From positions 3,224,001 to 3,288,000 of the forward strand of contig NZ_JAVDXW010000001.1 of assembly GCF_031458135.1 (NCBI RefSeq): a DNA stretch of 64,000 nt, given 5' to 3'. The notes under the pieces are model-generated. The model had not been told where the DNA came from and ran no database searches. It saw only the letters and a program-made list of their open reading frames with translations. Both the position numbers and the translations under genes were made by a program. Of this stretch, positions 44,756-52,316 are shown piece by piece (the stretch's first letter is position 1; the number at the start of each line of letters is the position of its first letter). The stretch is from Haloactinomyces albus (GTDB lineage: Bacteria > Actinomycetota > Actinomycetes > Mycobacteriales > Pseudonocardiaceae).

Positions 44756-46148
44756 GTCCGCGCCGCAGAGTTCCGGGTACGTTGCCGGGGACCGTGAACG
44801 TCCACGCATCGTCATCGTGGGCGGCGGGCACACCGGCCTGACCGCCGCGCTCCGGCTGCAGTCGCAACTCGCGGACGGCGAGGCGACCGTGACCGTCATC
44901 GACCCCCAGCCGCACATGACGTACCAGCCGTTCCTGCCCGAAGCCGCGGCCGGATCGGTCGAACCTCGCCACGTGGTGGTGCCGCTGCGGGAGGCCCTGC
45001 GCCGGTGCGAGGTGCTGACTGCCTCGGTGACCTGCATCGATCACTCACACCGGGAGCTCACCGCCACCCTGGCCTGTGGCCGGGAGGAACACATCGAGTA
45101 CGACATTCTCGTCGTCGTTCCCGGTTCGATCTCCCGTGCCCTGCCGATTCCGGGGCTGGGCGAGGAAGGGGTCGGATTCAAGACCATCGGTGAGGCCATC
45201 TACCTGCGCAACCATGTGCTGTCCAGGTTGGATGCCGCAGCCACCACCTCCGACCCCGAGCGGCGGCGCAAGCTGCTCACCTTCACGTTCGTCGGCGGCG
45301 GCTATGCCGGAATCGAGGCGATGGCCGAACTGGAGAGCATGGCCCGCTATGCCACCCGGAACTACCCGACGATCGAGATCGCGGACATGCGGTGGATCCT
45401 GGTGGAGGCGATGGACCGGATCATGCCCGAGGTCAGCGAGCCGATGGGGGTCTACACCCGTCGCCGCTTGGAGGACCGCGGCATCGAGGTCAAGCTCAAT
45501 ACGACGGCGAAGACCATGGAGGGCGGACACGTCGTGCTCTCCGATGGTGATGAGTTCGACACCGACACGATCGCCTGGACCGCCGGGGTCAAGCCACATC
45601 CGATGCTGGAGGAAAGCGATCTTCCCCGGGATGGCAAAGGCCGTGTCGAATGCACCACAAAACTGCAGGTGCACGGGACACACGACGTGTTCGCGGCGGG
45701 TGACTGCGCCGCCGTACCCGACCTGACCAGCAGCCAGCCCGGAGCGCTCTGTGGCCCCTCGGCGCAGCACGCGGTGCGCCAGGCCCGGGTCCTCGCCGAC
45801 AATATCGTCGCCTTGCTGCGGCAGCGCCGGCTCACCGACTATCGGCACAAGTATTCGGGCTCGGTCGCCGGCCTGGGGCTGTTCCAGGGCGCGGCCGAGG
45901 TGTACGGCATCAAGCTCAAGGGATTTCCCGCATGGCTGCTGCACCGGACCTACCACCTGGCGAAGATGCCGACCGCGTCACGTAAGGCGCGGATCGTCGG
46001 TGACTGGCTCATGGAGCTGCCGCTGCCACGCCAGGTCGTCGCTCTCGGTGGGTTGCACGAGCCCCGCTCGGAGTTCGTCAAGGCCGCCAATACGCGTGGC
46101 CTGCCGAGCGAACGAAGTCAGGTGAGTGAGCAGAGTCAGGCGGGCTGA
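44748..46148 (+). CDS. NAD(P)/FAD-dependent oxidoreductase, NDH-2-like
   Basis: Protein of 466 residues. Two dinucleotide-binding folds: FAD site IVIVGGGHTGLTAALRL near residue 20 and NAD(P)H site TFTFVGGGYAGIEAMAEL near 180, with the second FAD contact HDVFAAGDCAAVPD near 310. This is the type II NADH dehydrogenase / sulfide-quinone reductase superfamily; there is no essential cysteine pair of SQR, favouring NDH-2. The C-terminal region may attach to the membrane peripherally. ATG 44748 has GAGAGGAGCC upstream and overlaps the DUF6158 gene. It is the last gene before tRNA-Ala. Confidence 0.85.
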   Translation: MPESAPQSSGYVAGDRERPRIVIVGGGHTGLTAALRLQSQLADGEATVTVIDPQPHMTYQPFLPEAAAGSVEPRHVVVPLREALRRCEVLTASVTCIDHSHRELTATLACGREEHIEYDILVVVPGSISRALPIPGLGEEGVGFKTIGEAIYLRNHVLSRLDAAATTSDPERRRKLLTFTFVGGGYAGIEAMAELESMARYATRNYPTIEIADMRWILVEAMDRIMPEVSEPMGVYTRRRLEDRGIEVKLNTTAKTMEGGHVVLSDGDEFDTDTIAWTAGVKPHPMLEESDLPRDGKGRVECTTKLQVHGTHDVFAAGDCAAVPDLTSSQPGALCGPSAQHAVRQARVLADNIVALLRQRRLTDYRHKYSGSVAGLGLFQGAAEVYGIKLKGFPAWLLHRTYHLAKMPTASRKARIVGDWLMELPLPRQVVALGGLHEPRSEFVKAANTRGLPSERSQVSEQSQAG

Positions 46149-46363
46149 GGCGAACAGGCTGAGGCAAGAGCGGCTCCGGTCCCACCGGCCGCTCCCACCG
46201 GCCTTGTCACCGGGGATTTCGATGTGTCGGCCGAGCCTCGGGCGGGCAGGGCGGCCGGATCGGGGACCCCCCTGGCGGGGCCGGTGGGAGCCTGTTGTAC
46301 GGTATGCAGGCAAGCGATGAGACGGGACGCCAACCGCCACCGGACATCGCGAAAATCGAACAA

Positions 46364-46437
<74 letters not shown>

Positions 46438-46458
46438 CCAGACGGCTGGCTCCAAGGG

Positions 46459-46484
46459 CTCCCTGATCGTAGTCGATCAGGGAG
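46459..46484. repeat. Inverted repeat after tRNA-Ala
   Basis: Perfect 10-bp arms CTCCCTGATC and GATCAGGGAG with loop GTAGTC. It overlaps the C-terminal codons of the IS982 remnant and is 23 nt from the tRNA 3' end; it might act as the tRNA terminator or be part of the insertion sequence end. Confidence 0.5.
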
Positions 46485-47143
46485 CGCCGGGCGGGTGCGT
46501 CGGTTTTGTCGTTGTGCCAGATCGCAGTGGCGAAGGCCAGGATGCGCTGGAGCAGACGTGCCGTCATGCCTGATGGCGTGCGTCCTCCGTGTCGTTCCAG
46601 GTCCAGTCCGCCCTTGAAGGTTTGGTTGATCGATTCGATCGTTTGGCGCAGGGGTTTGAACAGCCGGGCGCCGGGGCGTTGTGCCTCGCCCTTGCGGGCC
46701 GGGCGCAGCATGTCCACGTCGTGTTCGGCGAGGGTGCACACCACGTGCAGGCGCAACCCCCAGAAGAAGCGCGAATGCGAGGCGCAGTAGCCGTACTCGG
46801 CCCATCCGGCCAGATCCGAGCTTTTCGCGGTCTCGCGCGAGCGGCCGCACTCCACCGGGGTGGAGTCGACGACCCACACATCCTCGGTGAACAACGTGGT
46901 GTCGGTGGTCAGCAGGCGCAGCACGGCCTGGATCAGTCCCGAGGCGGCACGCAGCCGCTTGTTGTAACCGGGCTGGCCGGGCAGGTACCGAAGCAGGTGC
47001 CCCAGGTGCGCCCGGGTATAGCGCATCCACCGCGCCTCCGAGGTATCCCCGAGCAAGGCCTGCGTGACCGCCAGAGTCACCAGTTCGGCATCGCTGAGCC
47101 GAGGGGAAAGCCCCAACTTCGGCCGCCACGTTCTGAGTTTTAA
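46465..47143 (-). pseudogene. IS982-family transposase remnant
   Basis: The frame keeps IS982 hallmarks: LSDAELVTLAVTQALLG, VWVVDSTPVECGRSRETAK, YGYCASHSRFFWGLRLHVVC, RPGARLFKPLRQTIESINQT and RILAFATAIWHND. The 5' end is lost before LRTWRPKLG, and between VCTLAEHDVD and MLRPARKGE about 60 residues including part of the catalytic core are missing relative to intact relatives. The frame runs past the normal stop towards the tRNA. It is therefore an inactive, internally deleted copy. Confidence 0.75.
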
Positions 47144-47269
47144 ACGGTCGGCGTTGTCGCGGTCTTGCCGATTCGGTTCGCTTTTCGCGCTTCGATCACA
47201 GCCGATTTGGCACGTGTTCCGGTGCGCCGGGCGAACTACGCTGTTCTGAGCAATGCACCGTGATGCGAG

Positions 47270-47503
47270 ATGAGATTGCCGAGGAACGCATGTGCCCGTA
47301 CGTCGCAAGAGACGTTCCACGAGCTGACTGAGCACGTCCGCATCCACGACACAGGTGACCCCGAGGTCATCGTCGCGGAGCTCGCCTACGTCAGCGACGG
47401 CGACGGTGACGATCCACCGCTGAGCCTGCGCTGTTGTTTCGTCATTCGGGTCCGCGGCGGAGAGATCCGCGAGACCCGGGACTACGTGCTCGGGTCGGTC
47501 TAG
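47270..47503 (+). pseudogene. SnoaL/NTF2-like C-terminal fragment
   Basis: A 77-codon frame whose last 60 residues (FHELTEHVRIHDTGDPEVIV, then FVIRVRGGEIRETRDYVLG) look like the second half of a SnoaL-like (nuclear transport factor 2 fold) protein. The N-terminal half is missing and the first 17 codons are unrelated. It lies between two transposase remnants, so truncation by insertion or deletion is likely. Confidence 0.5.
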
Positions 47504-47584
47504 CGCTGTCGGCTCGATCTGCACACCTTGAACGGCCCGCCTGCGCTGTCGCGTCCGGCACCCCAGCGATATTGTGGTGTCGTC

Positions 47585-47745
47585 GCTGGTAGTGAGTAGT
47601 GATCGAGTCCGGCGAACCTCTTGGCGCCCTGAAAGGGCATCTTCGGCGTGCCAGCGCATTCCGGCCATGCGCACAAGCTCGGCCAGTGGCACCGCCGGGG
47701 AGCGTGGTAGTGGTAATGGGCCTGTTCGCCGGTGACCGCGGTACG
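47585..47745 (-). pseudogene. IS701-like transposase remnant
   Basis: Pieces typical of IS701-type transposase C termini occur in two frames: VPLAELVRMAGMRWHAED in one and FQGAKRFAGLDHYSL in another, in the right order but offset by a frameshift. Flanking ends are lost. Only about 160 bp are recognisable. Confidence 0.55.
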
Positions 47746-47848
47746 TCTCCCGCATATCTGCGCCACCGCGTCCAGGCCGTCGTCTACGCCTACCGCCATG
47801 GCCTGGTATGACCGCAAACCCGCCCCTGCCTATCGCCGTACCGGGCCG

Positions 47849-48496
47849 TCAGCGGCGCAGGCGGGCCGCGAGCCCGTCGAGAACGACGTCGAGCTGCCGT
47901 TCGAACCTCGGGTCACCGTCGTCGCGGAGGTGTCCGGCGGCCTTGACCAGTTCGGCATCGTCGCCCAGCCACGCGTCACGCTCGTCGAGCGAGTAACGGG
48001 CGGGGTCTGTGGTGGCCGACTGGTCCCGCTCTTGTTCCTCGATGACGAAGCCGACCACGAAGGCGGTGACCAGCTCAAGGGCGTCGTCCGCCTCGGCGAG
48101 CGTGAATCCGGCCGCTGTCAAGCGCGCGAGCCAGGGTTCCTTTGCCTTCACCACGTCCGGATCGGAGATCCGCGTGCCGCTGAAGATGCGGGCCCCGTCC
48201 CGGTGGAGCAGGTACTCCGAGCGCAGGACGCGGGCGTAGGTGGCTACGTCGTCACGCCAGCTCGCCCGGGGAGGGATCCCCGCGAGCGTGTCGGTGACAC
48301 GGCGCATGACGACCGTGCTCATCTCGTCGAGCAGTTCCTGCTTGTTGCGGACGTGCCAGTACAGCGCAGGGGCTCGGACGTCGAGCCGGGAAGCGAGCGC
48401 GCGGACGGTGAGAGCGTCCATGCCCTTCTCGTTGAGCAGCTCGAGCGCCGCCGCCACGATGCACTTCCGCGTGATGCCCTTCGCCACGGTTGACAC
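47849..48496 (-). CDS. TetR-family regulator with TetR_C_1-type domain
   Basis: Protein of 215 residues. The N-terminal helix-turn-helix is ALELLNEKGMDALTVRALAS then LDVRAPALYWHVRNKQELLD, the subclass closest to tetracycline repressors. The C-terminal ligand domain (about 70-210) has FVVGFVIEEQERDQ, a TetR_C_1 feature. GTG 48496 is used; GTG 48487 is also possible. It is divergent from a quinone oxidoreductase gene over 51 bp that contains a long perfect inverted repeat, and probably represses both directions. Confidence 0.88.
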   Translation of the reverse strand: MSTVAKGITRKCIVAAALELLNEKGMDALTVRALASRLDVRAPALYWHVRNKQELLDEMSTVVMRRVTDTLAGIPPRASWRDDVATYARVLRSEYLLHRDGARIFSGTRISDPDVVKAKEPWLARLTAAGFTLAEADDALELVTAFVVGFVIEEQERDQSATTDPARYSLDERDAWLGDDAELVKAAGHLRDDGDPRFERQLDVVLDGLAARLRR

Positions 48497-48497
48497 T

Positions 48498-48537
48498 TTA
48501 ACAAAGTTCAGGAATGCTAGTAATTGAACTTTGTTAA
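48498..48537. promoter_or_regulatory. TetR operator between tetR and quinone oxidoreductase
   Basis: Perfect 13-bp arms TTAACAAAGTTCA (48498-48510) and TGAACTTTGTTAA (48525-48537), 14-bp spacer. Each arm is nearly palindromic itself (AACAAAGTT), so two dimers could bind. It fills the divergent promoter region and touches the tetR start. Confidence 0.8.
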
Positions 48538-48547
48538 GGAGATTGTT

Positions 48548-49507
48548 GTGCGTGCAGCAGTCGTCAACGCCCCCGAAGCGATCCCCGTCTGCGCGGACTT
48601 CCCGGACCTGGAACCGTGGCCGGGTCGGCGGCCGCTGCGGCTCGTGGGCGCGGGTCTGCATCACGTCGTCCGCGCACTGGCTTCCGGCCGCCACTACGGC
48701 AGCGAGCAGGCGTATCCCCTTGTGCCGGGCGTCGACGCCGTGGCTCGGACCGGTGGCGGGCGGCTGGTCTACACCGGTCTCGCCCGGTCGCCGTGGGGCA
48801 CGATGGCCGAATGGCTGGCCACCCCGTTCGAGGTGGATGTGCCCGCCGGGGCCGATCCGTTCGCGGTCGCCGCGGGAATGAACCCCGCTATGTCGGGCTG
48901 GATGGCGCTGGCCGGCCGACGCGAGGAGGCGGGCGAGCTGGGCACCGTGCTGGTGCTCGGCGCGACCGGCTTGTCGGGCAGCCTGGCCGTGCGGGCGGCG
49001 CTGTCCCTCGGCGCGAAACGTGTCATCGCGGCCGGGCGTGACCCCGAGGCCCTCGAGCGGCTGTGCGGTCTCGGCGCTGTCACCGTTGCCCTCGCGGACG
49101 CCGCACCCGGTGCCTGGACGGCCGCTCTCGGCGCGGCCGTCGCCGAGGCGCAGCCTGCCCTCGTGCTCGATTTCGTGTGGGGTCCCGTCGCCGAGGCCGC
49201 TTTCGCCGTACTGGCAACGCCCGGCGCGGGCGATGGCAGCGCGGCCATCGACTACGTGCAGATCGGCTCGCTCGCCGGAGCCGAGGTGGCGCTGCCCGCG
49301 GCGCTGCTGCGCAGCCGACGCATCCGGATCAGCGGTAGCGGCGTGGGCTCGGTATCGAAGGCGCAGATGATCGGCCGACTTCCCGGGATTCTCGCCCGGT
49401 TCGCCGATGGCACCTTCGACGCGCCGTATCGCGTCTATCCGCTCAGCCGCGTCGGCGAGGCCTGGGCGCACCAGGGACGCGCCCGCGCCGTCATCGTCCC
49501 GGATTGA
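48548..49507 (+). CDS. Zinc-independent quinone oxidoreductase-like (MDR family)
   Basis: Protein of 319 residues of the medium-chain dehydrogenase/reductase family. The NAD(P)H site is VLVLGATGLSGSLAVRAALS near residue 138, and the N-terminal GroES-like domain lacks the zinc-binding cysteines, as in quinone oxidoreductases. GTG 48548 is selected with AAGGAGATT upstream, right after the TetR operator; an earlier frame start lies inside the operator. It is followed by a FAD monooxygenase gene 36 bp downstream, probably one operon controlled by the divergent TetR. Confidence 0.85.
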   Translation: MRAAVVNAPEAIPVCADFPDLEPWPGRRPLRLVGAGLHHVVRALASGRHYGSEQAYPLVPGVDAVARTGGGRLVYTGLARSPWGTMAEWLATPFEVDVPAGADPFAVAAGMNPAMSGWMALAGRREEAGELGTVLVLGATGLSGSLAVRAALSLGAKRVIAAGRDPEALERLCGLGAVTVALADAAPGAWTAALGAAVAEAQPALVLDFVWGPVAEAAFAVLATPGAGDGSAAIDYVQIGSLAGAEVALPAALLRSRRIRISGSGVGSVSKAQMIGRLPGILARFADGTFDAPYRVYPLSRVGEAWAHQGRARAVIVPD

Positions 49508-49543
49508 TCGGATCCGATTCGAGGAGAAGGGGAGAGCGGCATC

Positions 49544-50773
49544 GTGCGCAAGCGCGGATTGGTCGTCGGGCTGGGGGTCGCGGGCATGTCCGCGGCGATC
49601 GGGTTGCGGCAAGCCGGCTGGACACCGGTGATCGTCGAACGGGCGCCGCAGCGCCGCACGGGTGGTTATTTCGTCGGCCTGATGCCGGAGGGGAAGCGGG
49701 CGGCCGTCGACCTCGGTATCGCCGAGTATCTGCACACCCGCAATCCGCCCGAGGGTGGGAAGGCGTGGTCGCTGACCCGGCGCGGGAACCGGGTACCGGG
49801 CGTGGGATTCCTGCACCAGCGGGGCGACCCGGCGGCAGTGGTCCGCGGCGACATCGAAGCCGCTCTCTGGCGAAGCACCTGCGGGGACGCGGCGGGCGAG
49901 CCCATCGACGTGCGGTTCGCGACGACACCTGTCGAGATCGACGACACCGGCAGCGACGTGCGGGTGCTGTTCGAGGAGGCGGGTACCGGCGCGCAGTACC
50001 GCGAGCACTTCGACCTGGTCGTCGGCGCCGACGGGCTGCGCTCGCGCGTGCGCCGCATGGTCTTCGGCCCGCACGAGGACTACATGACGAAGTGGGATGC
50101 GATGGTCTGCGTGTTCCCCCTGCAGGACCAGGTACCGTCCTTCGCGGCGACGGACAGCATCATCAGCGCCCGCGCAGGCCGTGCGGTGTGGGTGTTCGGG
50201 TTCGCCGACCGGCCCCCCACCGTCCTGCTGACCTACCGCACCGAAGACACCCGGCGGGAATCCACCGGATCCACGGCCCAGCGCCTGCGCACGGTCTTCT
50301 CCGAGATGGACGACCCCGCGGTGCGGCACACCCTGGCGGCCCTGGAAGAGACGCCGGACTATCTGTTCGACTCGGTGCACCAGGTGAAGATGCCCCGGTG
50401 GAGCCATGGACGGGTTGCCCTGTCGGGCGACGCGGCCTGGTGCCCGAACCTCTACTCGGGAATGGGAGCCACAGCCGCCCTCCAAGGTGGCGCCGAACTC
50501 GGCAGGGCACTGCTGCAGTCCCCGGACGATCCTCGATACCGCCCTGACCATCTGGGAAGCACGGTTGCGCCCGCCCATCAGGAAGCACCAGCGAGCCGCA
50601 CGGTTGAAGCAGCAGATGTTCGTGCCGTCGAGCCGTCCCGTCGAGGCACTTCGCTCGGTGATCCTGCGCCTCGCGTGCACAGCGCGCGAGCGAAGGTTGG
50701 CGAAGGCCCGTGCCAGAACATGGGCATGGAGCTGAACCGCGAGAACTCCAAGCCTGGAATGTGTGCAGAGTAA
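49544..50773 (+). CDS. FAD-dependent monooxygenase, C-terminally frameshifted
   Basis: As read, 409 residues. FAD site VVGLGVAGMSAAIGLRQAG near the N terminus, VGADGLRSRVRRMVFG (the DG motif) in the middle and VALSGDAAWCPNLYSGMGAT (the GD motif) near residue 295, all PHBH-type monooxygenase features. After GGAELGRALLQSPDD the frame turns into unrelated Pro/Ala/Arg-rich sequence; the +1 frame continues LDTALTIWEARLRPPIRKHQ and ends at 50735, which looks like the natural C-terminal helix region. One extra C near 50529-50532 explains the change. The catalytic fold may be intact but the tail is altered. Confidence 0.8.
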   Translation: MRKRGLVVGLGVAGMSAAIGLRQAGWTPVIVERAPQRRTGGYFVGLMPEGKRAAVDLGIAEYLHTRNPPEGGKAWSLTRRGNRVPGVGFLHQRGDPAAVVRGDIEAALWRSTCGDAAGEPIDVRFATTPVEIDDTGSDVRVLFEEAGTGAQYREHFDLVVGADGLRSRVRRMVFGPHEDYMTKWDAMVCVFPLQDQVPSFAATDSIISARAGRAVWVFGFADRPPTVLLTYRTEDTRRESTGSTAQRLRTVFSEMDDPAVRHTLAALEETPDYLFDSVHQVKMPRWSHGRVALSGDAAWCPNLYSGMGATAALQGGAELGRALLQSPDDPRYRPDHLGSTVAPAHQEAPASRTVEAADVRAVEPSRRGTSLGDPAPRVHSARAKVGEGPCQNMGMELNRENSKPGMCAE

Positions 50774-50836
50774 TACGAGCACGGTGATCACCCGCGTGGT
50801 GATATTCCCCGTGGGAAACAGGAGAGGAACGCAGCA

Positions 50837-51616
50837 ATGAGCGAGCACAGCCACTCGGAGACGTCCGCACCAGACTCTTCATGGGCACTGGTGACTGGTT
50901 CGACAAGCGGAATCGGTCACGCGACGGCGGTCGGCCTGGCTCAGGACGGCTACTCGGTCATCGTCACGGGTCGAGACCGAGACCGGGCCGCCGAGACGCG
51001 TCGGTCCATTGAGGCCACAGGAGGCCGCGCGATCGATCTGGTTGCTGACCTCGGCGATTCCGCAGCGGTGCGCGGTCTGGTGGCGCAGATGCACGACGCC
51101 ATCGACGGCCCGCTCGACGTCCTGGTGCATAACGCCGGCGGCGGCAGTTTCGCGCCGACCGAGTCCACCCCGGAGGAGGTGTACGATGCGGCCTTCAACG
51201 TCCACGCCAAGGCGCCGTTCATCCTGACGGGCGCCCTCGCCCCGGCGATGGCCGAACGTGGCCGAGGGGCCATCGTCAACGTGGGGAGCTTGAGCACCTC
51301 GATGGCCCCCGCCGGCACGTGCGCCTTCCAGGCCTCGAAGGCGGCGTTGTCCATGATGACCAAGTCGTGGACGGCGGAATACGGTCCTCGAGGGGTGCGG
51401 GTCAACTCCGTCGATCCCGGCTTCATCCTCACCCCGGTGAACGAGGGCGTCCGCGACATGTACGGGACCTACCTCGCCTCGCTGCCTGCCGGACGTGGCG
51501 GAGACCCCGACGATGTCGCGAACGCTGTCCGGTTCCTCGTGTCACCCAAGGCGTCCTACATCAACGGCGTGACGCTGACCGTGGACGGCGGAAAGACCGC
51601 TGTCGTGGCTATGTGA
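50837..51616 (+). CDS. SDR-family oxidoreductase with Phe in place of catalytic Tyr
   Basis: Protein of 259 residues, classical SDR. Cofactor motif TGSTSGIGHATA near residue 20, VLVHNAGGG near 98, catalytic Ser151 (NVGSLSTS). The YxxxK motif reads FQASK: residue 164 is Phe and Lys168 is kept. The C-terminal INGVTLTVDGG is standard. Loss of the catalytic Tyr would normally cripple dehydrogenase activity, so it may be inactive, have a different chemistry or be a binding protein. ATG 50837 has AGGAGAGGAA upstream. It stands alone after the FAD monooxygenase. Confidence 0.88.
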   Translation: MSEHSHSETSAPDSSWALVTGSTSGIGHATAVGLAQDGYSVIVTGRDRDRAAETRRSIEATGGRAIDLVADLGDSAAVRGLVAQMHDAIDGPLDVLVHNAGGGSFAPTESTPEEVYDAAFNVHAKAPFILTGALAPAMAERGRGAIVNVGSLSTSMAPAGTCAFQASKAALSMMTKSWTAEYGPRGVRVNSVDPGFILTPVNEGVRDMYGTYLASLPAGRGGDPDDVANAVRFLVSPKASYINGVTLTVDGGKTAVVAM

Positions 51617-51951
51617 CGTGTAGCGCCGTTTCCCGTGCGCAGCTGGGCGAAATTCGTTCCGTGCGAGCTACGTGCACGTGTCGATTGTGTGGTGACGATC
51701 TTGGGTCACCGGCCCCATAGCGTTCGGGAGATCCGCGGTGCCGAGACCGCGAATCCCGGAACGGCCGAGTCGAGCAATCATTCATGGAGTATCGATGTTC
51801 CGCAATGTCGGGTGAACCGCTGTCGCCGCACTGCTAGGAGCGAAATGAACGTTCATTCCGCGCAAGGGCGGAACTCGGGCCGGCAGGCGGCACGTACCCG
51901 CCTCGGCTCGCGGTGTCGGCAGCAACGGGGTTCCATGACTGAGCGGGGACG
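51617..51951. other. Gene-free stretch with a TetR-type palindrome
   Basis: No gene is convincing here. It holds AATGAACGTTCATT, a perfect 14-bp palindrome at 51844-51857, of the kind bound by TetR-family repressors, with no regulator gene beside it. Confidence 0.5.
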
Positions 51952-52116
51952 GTCGAACAATGGACCGAGGAACTGGTGGCCGCGATCAACGATTACCGCG
52001 CGGGCGGTTTCCTGTTCTCGTCGGTCGCCGACGGCACTGACGAGAAGGAGAGGGACAGTTCCCGGTGGGCGCACGAGATCGTGCCCGCCGTGCGCGCGGC
52101 AACGAGCACTGGGTGA
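51952..52116 (+). pseudogene. LLM-class flavin oxidoreductase C-terminal fragment
   Basis: A 54-codon frame without a good start, reading VEQWTEELVAAINDYRAGGF, then SRWAHEIVPAVRAATSTG and TGA. This matches the last helices of luciferase-like (LLM) monooxygenases. The preceding 280 or so residues are missing. Confidence 0.55.
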
Positions 52117-52149
52117 CCACGGAATAATGCCGTGCGGACACGCACACCC

Positions 52150-52270
52150 TGTCCGATCGCAGCGGCTGTACGCTGCCGGCCTTTCCAGTCGGATCATCAT
52201 CGGCCTGCTGTCGTGCGTAGAGGCACCGCGCGACCTGCACTCACGAGGCGTGCTGGAGCGGACGGCGCAG
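52150..52270 (+). pseudogene. MerR-family regulator fragment
   Basis: The frame gives RLYAAGLSSRIIIGLLSCVE and APRDLHSRGVLERTAQE. It is clearly similar to [20 protein letters not shown] in the intact MerR gene at 59263-59631. The DNA-binding N terminus is missing. Confidence 0.6.
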
Positions 52271-52316
52271 GAAACAGCTCACAACAGTCCACAAGCGACA
52301 GAAAGTTGGAGAAGCG

